64,000 nucleotides of DNA, taken from an uncultured Collinsella sp. GTDB lineage: Bacteria > Actinomycetota > Coriobacteriia > Coriobacteriales > Coriobacteriaceae. Location of the stretch: contig UQIW01000003.1 of the NCBI GenBank assembly GCA_900541235.1, positions 57,251 to 121,250 of the forward strand, written 5' to 3'. The notes under the pieces were generated by a model. The model searched no databases, was not told where the DNA came from, and worked only from the letters and a program-made list of their open reading frames with translations. A program made the translations under genes and the position numbers. Below are positions 55,010 through 64,000 of this stretch, one piece after another; within the stretch, counting starts at the first letter, position 1, and every line of letters starts with the position of its first letter.

Positions 55010-55900
55010 CTACGCGCTAATGTCCTTGAATCCCTCGCCGAAGGCTTCCGTAACGTCGGCAACCGTCACGATGGCATGAGGATCGCGCTCGCGCACGATC
55101 GTCTTGAGGGTATTGAGCTCTCGACGGCTCACGATGACCATAATCACCGGCTTCTCGGCACCCGAATACATGCCAGTCGCCTTAAACTTGGTACAACCAC
55201 GACCCAGGCCATACATGATATCGGCAGCGATATCAGGGAACTTGTCCGAGATGATGAGTACCATACGGCGTTTGTTGCCACCATCGACCACGGCATCGAT
55301 CACGTAGCCGCTAATGACCATCGAAAGGCCTGCATACAGTGCGTTTTCGATTGAAAAGACCGGAGCCGATAGCGCGCATACGGCAACATCGATCGCCATG
55401 ACGGTCGAGCCCACCGGCAGCGAGGTGTTACGCGAGATGATTTGGCCAATCGTGTCCGAACCGCCGGTGTTGGCGCCGGCGCGCAACACCATGCCGTAAC
55501 CGATGCCCGTAATAATGCCGCCCCACATGGCAGGGAGCATCAGGTCCGCATCCGCCAGAGGTGCTACAAACGGGGCGAACAGATCGGTAAAGAAGCCCAG
55601 CAGCACAAAGCCCGTCGCGGTCTGCACCACGTAGAACATGCCGCCCTCGCGCATAACGACCAACAACAGCAAGGCGTTCATCACGATCGTCTGAATACCA
55701 ACGGGAAGCGATAGGCCGCGCGCCGCGCCGACCGCCTGGATAATGGTGGCAAGGCCCGTAACGCCACCGGCGGCAAGACCGTTGGGAATCAAAAACAAGT
55801 CGGTCGCGATGGCGGCCAAGGCACACCCCAACATGATCTGGGGCAGGTCGTGAAAGAAGTTCATCGAAAGAATGCGCTTGATGTCCAGACGATATGCCAT
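55010..55900 (-). CDS. YitT-family membrane protein
   Basis: A 296-residue protein. Five to six TM helices (e.g. GCALAAIATDLFLIPNGLAA, WGGIITGIGYGMVLRAGANT) are followed by a C-terminal DUF2179 domain (VIMVIVSRRELNTLKTIVRE). The substrate is unknown. The ATG at 55900 follows GGGAGGC, which directly abuts the U-tract of the upstream terminator. The gap 54802-55009 is AT-rich and probably carries the transketolase promoter. Confidence 0.88.
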   Translation of the reverse strand: MAYRLDIKRILSMNFFHDLPQIMLGCALAAIATDLFLIPNGLAAGGVTGLATIIQAVGAARGLSLPVGIQTIVMNALLLLVVMREGGMFYVVQTATGFVLLGFFTDLFAPFVAPLADADLMLPAMWGGIITGIGYGMVLRAGANTGGSDTIGQIISRNTSLPVGSTVMAIDVAVCALSAPVFSIENALYAGLSMVISGYVIDAVVDGGNKRRMVLIISDKFPDIAADIMYGLGRGCTKFKATGMYSGAEKPVIMVIVSRRELNTLKTIVRERDPHAIVTVADVTEAFGEGFKDISA

Positions 55901-55912
55901 GCTGCCTCCCTC

Positions 55913-55941
55913 AAAAAAGCGCACCCAAACGGATGCGCTTT
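55913..55941 (-). terminator. Terminator of the secA-prfB operon
   Basis: AAGCGCA and TGCGCTT form the stem, with TTTTTT on the minus strand at 55918-55913. The ribosome site of the YitT gene starts three bases beyond, so any transcript for that gene must read through or start inside the hairpin. Confidence 0.85.
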
Positions 55942-56065
55942 GAACTTCTTCTTGTATTCGATTCTACCGATTCGCCGGACAAAAACCACCCCTGCGCAGG
56001 GTTTATTCTGGATACAAACCCGTCCAACCGTTGGGCTTGGCATCGGCTTGAAGCCACCCGATGTT

Positions 56066-57213
56066 TTAGACCTCCGAGCCTTCTGCATCGGCGTTGCCGG
56101 TAGCCCAGCGATGGTAGCCAATAACAAACGGGTCCAGGTCGCCATCGTCAAGGACGGCCTCGACATTGCTGGTCTCCACGCCCGTGCGTAAGTCCTTGAC
56201 CATCTGGTACGGGTAGAGCACGTAGCTGCGAATCTGGTTGCCAAAACCAATCGTGGTCTTGGGTCCGCGGATCTCATCGAGCGCCTCGGCGCGCTTCTCG
56301 AGCTCAATCTCGTACAGGCGAGCCTTGAGGATCTGCATGCACGCGGCCTTGTTCTGAATCTGGCTGCGCTCGTTTTGGCAGGTGACCACAATGCCGCTGG
56401 GAAAATGCGTCACGCGCACGGCGGAGTCGGTGGTGTTGACGCCCTGACCGCCCGGGCCGCTCGCGTGGTACACGTCCACGCGGATGTCATCGGGACTGAT
56501 CTCGATGTCGATATCATCGGGTAGCACGGGGATGACCTCGACGCCGGCAAACGTGGTCTGGCGGCGCTTCTTGTCGTCGGTGGGGCTAATGCGAACCAAG
56601 CGGTGGACGCCGGCCTCGGCGCGCAGCATGCCAAATGCGTCCTTGCCCTCGACGGTAAAGGTCGCACGGTCAATGCCGATGACCTCGGCCGCGGGACAGT
56701 CGTTGATGGTGACCTTCCAGCCGCGACGCTGGCAGTACTTCATGTACATCTTAAAGAGCATGAAGGTCCAGTCCTGGGCCTCCAGACCACCCTGTCCGGG
56801 CTTGATGGTCACAATGGCATCGCCGTGATCGAACTCACCGGTAAACCAGCTCGAAAGCTCAAGCTCATCGATGGCACGGGCCAGGCGCTCAGCCGTGGCT
56901 GCAGCCTCCTCGCGAAGGGCGGCGGCGTCGGGGTCATCCCCCATCTCCTCGGCAAGCTCCAGCGCGGCGCGGGCATCGGAAAGCTCGCCGCGCGCGGTGT
57001 CCACGGCAGCGATATCTTCCTTGGTGCGCGCGATCTCCTCCATGGTGGCACGGGCGGCGTCGGCGTCATCCCAAAAGCCAGGGGCAACACTTTTGGCCTC
57101 GAGCTCGAACACGCGGGTACGCTTCTCGTCCAGGTGGAGATACGACTCGACCTCACCGAGCCGGTCCGCAAACGCGTCCAGCTCGGCGGGCGTTACCTCT
57201 AAAGCCTCAGCCA

Positions 57214-57214
<1 letters not shown>
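56066..57214 (-). CDS. prfB: Peptide chain release factor 2, with SPT in place of SPF
   Basis: A 382-residue factor that ends translation at UGA and UAA. The catalytic GGQ is in SGPGGQGVNTTDSAVR. The codon-reading loop reads VRISPTDDKKRRQTTFAGVE, so the usual SPF tripeptide is SPT; the codons AGC CCC ACC are clear. There is no in-frame UGA, so the frameshift control known from many RF2 genes is absent. The ATG shares one base with the secA stop. Confidence 0.94.
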
Positions 57215-60021
<2,807 letters not shown>

Positions 60022-60150
60022 GTGGTTTTCCTTTTTGGCCATCGCCCACGCCGTGCAGCTGCGGGCGAGTTAAACACAGATGATTGTACTTTAGCCAAAC
60101 AAGGCGCGGCCTATACGGTCGACCTCGACCGCCACGTAATAACTATGACC

Positions 60151-60187
60151 AACCTGCCGCAATGGAACAGGTTTATTTTGGCAGGTT
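60151..60187. repeat. 37-nt palindromic repeat, copy 2
   Basis: AACCTGCC and GGCAGGTT enclose the conserved ACAGGTTTATTTT; same length as the copy at 47968. Confidence 0.7.
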
Positions 60188-60217
60188 TTATCTGAGCAAA
60201 CGCCGTCTCTCTGCCAT

Positions 60218-60250
60218 TTGGTGCCACGGGGACAGGTTAGCTTGCACCAA
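60218..60250. repeat. 33-nt GGGGAC hairpin
   Basis: TTGGTGC and GCACCAA are perfect 7-bp arms around GGGGACAGGTTA. The rest of the gap 60022-60260 shows no gene. Confidence 0.65.
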
Positions 60251-60260
60251 TAAAAGAAAA

Positions 60261-60290
60261 GGGCCGCGCACCCAAATGGATGCACGGCCC
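60261..60290 (-). terminator. Terminator of rpmE
   Basis: GGGCCGCGCA and TGCACGGCCC form a 10-bp stem with one mismatch, followed on the minus strand by TTTTCTTTT. Confidence 0.88.
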
Positions 60291-60327
60291 TCATGCCATG
60301 AATGCGAGTGATTCCGCGGCGAGCTAT

Positions 60328-60753
60328 TTACTCAGCAGCCTCGGTGGTCTCGGCCTCGGCAGCGGCCTCCTCGACGGGAGCCTCTGCGGGAGCCTCGGCG
60401 GCCTGCTTGGCAGCCTCCTCGGCGAACTTAGCGGCACGCTTAGCCTTCTCGGCAGCCTTAGCCTCAGCGGCGGCCTTGCGAGCGGCCTCGGCCTCAGCAG
60501 CCTTGGCGGCCTTGGCGGCCTTGGCCTCCTCAGCCTTCTTGAGCTGGGCGGCAGCGGCGCCACCGAACTTGTCGGCGAAGCGCTGGACGCGTCCACCGGT
60601 GTCGACGAACTTCTGCTGGCCGGTGTAGAACGGGTGGCACTCGTTGCAAAGCTCGACCTTCATCTCGGACACGGTAGCGTGCGTCTTGAAGGTGTTGCCG
60701 CAGGAGCACGTCACCGTGCACTCGACATACTGGGGATGGATACCCTGCTTCAT
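60328..60753 (-). CDS. rpmE: Ribosomal protein L31 with long Ala/Glu/Lys-rich tail
   Basis: A 141-residue protein; ordinary L31 has about 70. The N-terminus [20 protein letters not shown] and later [16 protein letters not shown] show the zinc-binding type with four cysteines. From about residue 65 the chain is an Ala/Lys/Glu-rich, probably helical tail ending in an acidic Glu/Ala/Pro stretch. The ATG at 60753 follows AAGGAG. A structured leader precedes it. Confidence 0.93.
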   Translation of the reverse strand: MKQGIHPQYVECTVTCSCGNTFKTHATVSEMKVELCNECHPFYTGQQKFVDTGGRVQRFADKFGGAAAAQLKKAEEAKAAKAAKAAEAEAARKAAAEAKAAEKAKRAAKFAEEAAKQAAEAPAEAPVEEAAAEAETTEAAE

Positions 60754-60824
60754 GGTAGGACTCCTTATTGGTCAGGCGCTGGTTACCGATCAGCGCATAA
60801 GGCGTCTTGGTTTCCGACCAAGAC
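60754..60824 (-). promoter_or_regulatory. L31 ribosomal-protein leader candidate
   Basis: On the minus strand GUCUUGGU/ACCAAGAC (60804-60824) and GCGCUG/CAGCGC (60775-60795) form two hairpins before the rpmE start. UUGGUC of the first hairpin can alternatively pair with GACCAA next to the ribosome site AAGGAG, which would allow L31 to control its own translation. L31 leaders are known in several phyla, including Coriobacteria. The remaining 60825-61058 has no gene. Confidence 0.55.
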
Positions 60825-61058
60825 AACAAACTCGGCTATGGTACCACGGCGCCGCGCGTCCCACAAAAGGTTCACGGTCTTTGTGCAACACGGCGTGGCC
60901 AACCGCAGCGGACACGCGCCCTGTTGCCCCTTCTCCCATGTTGCAGGCATGTAACGCCGCAGCGAGCGCGCCTTTTTTGCGCCAGACAGGTACAATGATG
61001 AACACTGTACCGTAGCGGAGCGCCCCGCGCGCGCCGCAACCACGCGAAAGGGTTTCCC

Positions 61059-61346
61059 ATGGCCGAGATCTCGTCCTCCCGTATCGTCATCACCGTCCTT
61101 GGCAAGAACCGCCCCGGCATCGTCGCCGGCGTCACCCGCGTTCTGGGCGAGGCCAACGTCGACATCCGTGACATCACGCAGTCCATTATCGAGGACATCT
61201 TCACCATGACCATGCTGGCCGACACCGCCGAGTCCAAGCTCGACTTCGCCGAGCTGCAGAAGGCCCTGGCCGAGGCCGGCGAGCTTTCGGGCGTCAACGT
61301 GTCCATCCAGCGCGAGGACGTCTTTAACTTTATGTACCGCCTGTAG
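61059..61346 (+). CDS. ACT-domain protein (UPF0237)
   Basis: A 95-residue single ACT domain: ITVLGKNRPGIVAGVTRVLGEANVDI then DITQSIIEDIFTMTML. Such proteins bind small ligands, often amino acids, and regulate partner proteins. The usual neighbour is a UPF0210 protein, but here citrate synthase follows after 77 bp. A TACAAT box at 60991 is a possible -10. Confidence 0.88.
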   Translation: MAEISSSRIVITVLGKNRPGIVAGVTRVLGEANVDIRDITQSIIEDIFTMTMLADTAESKLDFAELQKALAEAGELSGVNVSIQREDVFNFMYRL

Positions 61347-61423
61347 CGAACAAGCCGCTCGGGGCAGCTTGACGTCATATCGTCCAAGCGCGCGGCCCCA
61401 AAGCGGACCGGAGAGGAGCGCGC

Positions 61424-62842
61424 ATGGCCTACGACGCCAAGAAAATCTACTACCGCTTCGACGATCACCTGAGCCGCCTGGTTCTGGATTACGAGGCGAG
61501 CCGTCAGATTTCGCCCGAAAGCGAAAACCTCTACCACGGCCTGCCGACCGCCCCGTACGACGAGGGCCTGTTCGTAGAGCATAACGTCAAGCGCGGCCTG
61601 CGCAATGCCGATGGCTCGGGCGTGGTCGCGGGCCTTACCCGCATCTCGGACGTGCACGGCTACAACAAGGTCGACGGCAAAGTCGTGCCCGACCAGGGCA
61701 AGCTTACGCTGCGCGGCTACAGCATCGAGGACCTGGTCAACAACGCCCAGGCCGAGAATCGCTATGGCTACGAAGAGGTCGCCTACCTGCTCATCACGGG
61801 CTCGCTGCCCAACAAAGAGGAGCTCGACGGCTTTTGCGAGCGCCTGGGCGCCTTTAGACATCTAAGCGACGAGTACGTTAAAGAGTTCCCTATGACCACG
61901 GTGTCGTCGAGCATCATGAACGTGCTCCAGCGCGCCGTGCTGCTGCTCTACGCCTTCGATGCCGAACCAGACGTGATCACGCCCGAGCACGAAATCGACG
62001 TCGCCATTTCCATGCTCGCACGTCTCCCGCGCATTGCCGCCTTCGCACACATGGCCTCGGTCGCCAAGCTTCGCGGCTCCGAGGTTCACGTGCCGCACCC
62101 CACGCCCGGTCTCTCCACCGCCGAGACCATCCTACAGGTCCTGCGCGGCGGCATGGCGTTCACCCGCGATGAGGCGATGCTGCTCGACGTTATGCTCATG
62201 CTGCATGCCGAGCACGGCGGCGGCAACAACTCCACCTTCGCTTGCCGCGTGCTGTCGTCTTCGGCCACCGACCCGTATTCCGCCTACGCCGCGGCTATCG
62301 GCTCGCTCAAGGGCCCGCGCCACGGCGGTGCCAATGCCAAGGTCGTGTCTATGCACGAGGACATCCGCGCGCATGTTTCCAACTGGGAGGACGAGGACGA
62401 GGTCGCGGCCTACCTGGGCAAGATCCTCGACAAGCAGGCCTTCGACGGCACGGGCCTCATCTACGGCATGGGCCACGCCGTCTATACGCTCAGCGACCCG
62501 CGCGCCGAGGTCTGCCGCCGTTACGCGCGCTCACTGGCAGCCAAGAAGGACTTGGGCGAAGAGTTCGCACTCATCGAGCGCATCGAGCGCCTGGCACCGC
62601 AGGTGATGCGCGACCACGGCATGACCAAGCCTATCTGCGCCAACATCGACCTGTACACAGGCTTTATCTACAAGATGCTCGGCGTGCCCGAGACGCTTTT
62701 TACGCCGCTTTTCGCCGTCGCCCGCATGGCCGGCTGGTCGGCACACCGCATGGAAGAGCTCTTCTGCGCGCATCGCATCATCCGCCCGGCATACCGTCCG
62801 GTGATCGAGCCGCTGGAATACAAGCCGCTCGCCGACCGCTAG
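61424..62842 (+). CDS. Citrate synthase
   Basis: A 472-residue enzyme that condenses oxaloacetate and acetyl-CoA. Family segments are GYSIEDLVNNAQ, LMLHAEHGGGNNSTFACRV with the active-site His, the GSLKGPRHGGANAKV loop and GMGHAVYTLSDPRAE. The N-terminus is longer than in short bacterial enzymes. A 2-methylcitrate synthase role cannot be excluded. The ATG at 61424 follows GGAGAGGAG. Confidence 0.92.
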   Translation: MAYDAKKIYYRFDDHLSRLVLDYEASRQISPESENLYHGLPTAPYDEGLFVEHNVKRGLRNADGSGVVAGLTRISDVHGYNKVDGKVVPDQGKLTLRGYSIEDLVNNAQAENRYGYEEVAYLLITGSLPNKEELDGFCERLGAFRHLSDEYVKEFPMTTVSSSIMNVLQRAVLLLYAFDAEPDVITPEHEIDVAISMLARLPRIAAFAHMASVAKLRGSEVHVPHPTPGLSTAETILQVLRGGMAFTRDEAMLLDVMLMLHAEHGGGNNSTFACRVLSSSATDPYSAYAAAIGSLKGPRHGGANAKVVSMHEDIRAHVSNWEDEDEVAAYLGKILDKQAFDGTGLIYGMGHAVYTLSDPRAEVCRRYARSLAAKKDLGEEFALIERIERLAPQVMRDHGMTKPICANIDLYTGFIYKMLGVPETLFTPLFAVARMAGWSAHRMEELFCAHRIIRPAYRPVIEPLEYKPLADR

Positions 62843-62865
62843 GACGCGGACCGTTATAGAACCCG

Positions 62866-62900
62866 AGCGTGGCCAGGGCATCACCGCCCTCGGCCACGCT
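62866..62900 (+). terminator. Terminator of the citrate synthase gene
   Basis: AGCGTGGCC and GGCCACGCT form a perfect 9-bp stem (with an inner AGGGC/GCCCT pairing), followed by TTTTTATG. Confidence 0.9.
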
Positions 62901-62929
62901 TTTTATGCCAGCAGAAAGGGCTGCATCAA

Positions 62930-63772
62930 ATGATTGTGTTTTCCGATATGGATGGAACGCTGTTGACGAGCGATAAGCAGATGAGCGATGCAACCTGGGC
63001 GATGCTCGACGAGCTCGCTCGACGCGGGATTGAATTTGTGCCCTGCACGGGACGTCCGCTGTCGGGCATCTTTGAGCCCATCCTCGCCCATCCCGCCGTG
63101 CACTATGCCGTCTGCGCCAATGGCGCCAGCGTCTGGCAGCTCGACGACGATGTGCCCACCGACGCCTCGCGCGCCACGCGCATCTTGAGCCGACCGCTCG
63201 ATTGCGGCATTGCCCATCGCATCCATCGCATTGCCGCCGGCCACGATGTGACCTTCGATATCTTCGCGGATGGGCAGTGCTTCCTCCCCCGCTCGCTATA
63301 CGGGCGTCTGGATGAGTTCTGTGGCGGCGACCCCCACATCGCGGCTTCGCTCAAGCGCACACGAACACCGATCGACATGGATATCGACAGCAAGATCGAC
63401 GAGGTCGAGACGCTCGAACGCATCGCCATGTACTGGCACGACCCGGCCGATCGCGACGCTATCGCGGCGGAGCTCGACACGCTCGGAGGCATTGAGGTCA
63501 CGCGTTCGTACGCCATGAATATCGAGGTCATGGGCGAGGGCGCCACCAAGGGAACGGCACTCACGTGGCTGTGCGAGCATCTGGGCGAGCGTCTCGCCGA
63601 CGCCTGGGCCTTCGGCGACAACATCAACGACATCCCCATGCTGCAGGCAGCGGGCCATGGCATGGCCATGATCAACGCCGAGCTCGAAGACCGCGAGGCC
63701 GCCGACGCCATCACCGAATACGACAACGACCACGACGGCGTCGCCCGCACCATCATGGCCGCCCTCGCCTAG
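62930..63772 (+). CDS. HAD-superfamily phosphatase, Cof type
   Basis: A 280-residue cytoplasmic hydrolase. Motif I is FSDMDGTLLTSDK with both catalytic aspartates, motif II FVPCTGRPLSG, the lysine in GATKGTALTWL and motif IV AFGDNINDIPML. Cof-type enzymes dephosphorylate sugar phosphates or cofactor phosphates; the substrate is not evident. The ATG at 62930 follows AGAAAGG. Confidence 0.92.
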   Translation: MIVFSDMDGTLLTSDKQMSDATWAMLDELARRGIEFVPCTGRPLSGIFEPILAHPAVHYAVCANGASVWQLDDDVPTDASRATRILSRPLDCGIAHRIHRIAAGHDVTFDIFADGQCFLPRSLYGRLDEFCGGDPHIAASLKRTRTPIDMDIDSKIDEVETLERIAMYWHDPADRDAIAAELDTLGGIEVTRSYAMNIEVMGEGATKGTALTWLCEHLGERLADAWAFGDNINDIPMLQAAGHGMAMINAELEDREAADAITEYDNDHDGVARTIMAALA

Positions 63773-63774
63773 TC

Positions 63775-63879
63775 ATTGGGGACGTTCTTAAACGACTAGT
63801 CACTGGGGACACTCTTCGCAAAAAGCTGCAAGGACTGTCCCCCACTGCCGGCAGAAAAAGAACGTCCCCATCTGCCGGA
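63775..63879. repeat. GGGGAC repeat cluster
   Basis: TTGGGGACGTTCTT at 63776 and AAGAACGTCCCCA at 63858 form an outer inverted repeat. Between them are CTGGGGACACT and GGACTGTCCCCCA plus the CTGCCGG unit seen at 14116 and 33713. Confidence 0.65.
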
Positions 63880-63886
63880 TTGAACT

Positions 63887-63920
63887 GCCTCCCATTTCTT
63901 GGACACGAGAAATGGGAGGC
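63887..63920. terminator. Strong hairpin before the right-edge insertion sequence
   Basis: GCCTCCCATTTCT and AGAAATGGGAGGC form a perfect 13-bp stem followed by TTTT. It probably blocks transcription from outside into the element that starts nearby. Confidence 0.8.
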
Positions 63921-63975
63921 TTTTGGAGTGGGTATGATGAATTGGACACCTAGTTAAGAGCGAAAGGTGTTCAAG

Positions 63976-64000
63976 ATGACCCAAAGAAGAAAGCGATACG
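63976..64000 (+). CDS. Probable IS3-type transposase OrfA, first codons only
   Basis: The last 25 bases read MTQRRKRY and run off the window. AAAGGTG lies 12 bases upstream, and ATTGGACACCTAGTTAAGAG before it looks like an insertion-sequence end. The assignment to IS3 OrfA rests on the basic N-terminus and context only. Confidence 0.45.

Overview
The window reads as chromosomal DNA of a gut Coriobacteriia bacterium, most likely Collinsella or a close relative. This is an inference from high GC, the gene content (PTS sugar uptake, [FeFe] hydrogenase, LPXTG surface protein, alanine-rich L31 tail) and many short palindromic intergenic repeats. There is no prophage, no CRISPR array and no rRNA. 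Mobile DNA is limited to one IS200-like element, the first codons of a probable IS3-type transposase at the right edge, and a stand-alone serine recombinase.

Layout. 1-3.1 kb: a YgiQ radical SAM protein cut by the window edge, a CPBP protease and an orphan RelB/DinJ antitoxin. 3.1-9.2 kb: a compact leftward operon of a GltD-like flavoprotein, an [FeFe] hydrogenase, a lipoprotein substrate-binding protein and a fused ABC permease-ATPase. 9.4-14.0 kb: a leftward alpha-glucoside PTS operon (EIIA, LicT-type antiterminator, EIIBC, GH4 6-phospho-alpha-glucosidase) preceded by a RAT/terminator leader. 14.3-18 kb: an EFR1-type flavodoxin-ferredoxin and a DEAD-box helicase. 18.5-25.3 kb: an FHA protein, a membrane Ser/Thr kinase with an external sensor-like domain, and a 1111-residue LPXTG protein. 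25.7-28.9 kb: copper resistance (copA, copZ, csoR) behind a CsoR operator. 29-33.4 kb: a zinc-ribbon membrane protein, an amidohydrolase, a protein with a putative PD-(D/E)XK nuclease domain and an unknown protein. 33.8-40 kb: gltD and gltB. 40.5-45.3 kb: an Nramp transporter, the IS200 element, rubredoxin and flavin reductase, smpB, a TPR protein and two tRNAs. 45.5-52.5 kb: a regulator-like fragment, an ArsC-like protein, VanZ, a recombinase, RNase R and FtsEX. 53-64 kb: split transketolase, YitT, prfB, secA, rpmE, an ACT protein, citrate synthase and a HAD phosphatase.

The most unusual structure is a family of 59-nt intergenic palindromes. Sixteen copies lie between 18.2 and 41.9 kb, in seven clusters of one to four. 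Inside a cluster the copies start every 80 or 81 bp. The 17-nt arms show compensating changes between copies. Other uniform palindrome families are present: 67 nt (three copies), 46 nt (three copies with an exact 62-bp period), 37 nt (two copies) and 33 nt (about four copies), plus a single 123-bp hairpin. They lie between genes and are the main feature that the genes do not explain.

Within genes, the points to check are a release factor 2 whose stop-codon motif reads SPT instead of SPF, an FtsE with a disordered N-terminal extension of about 160 residues, an L31 with a long Ala/Glu/Lys tail and a structured leader, and the hydrogenase operon that also encodes a transporter.
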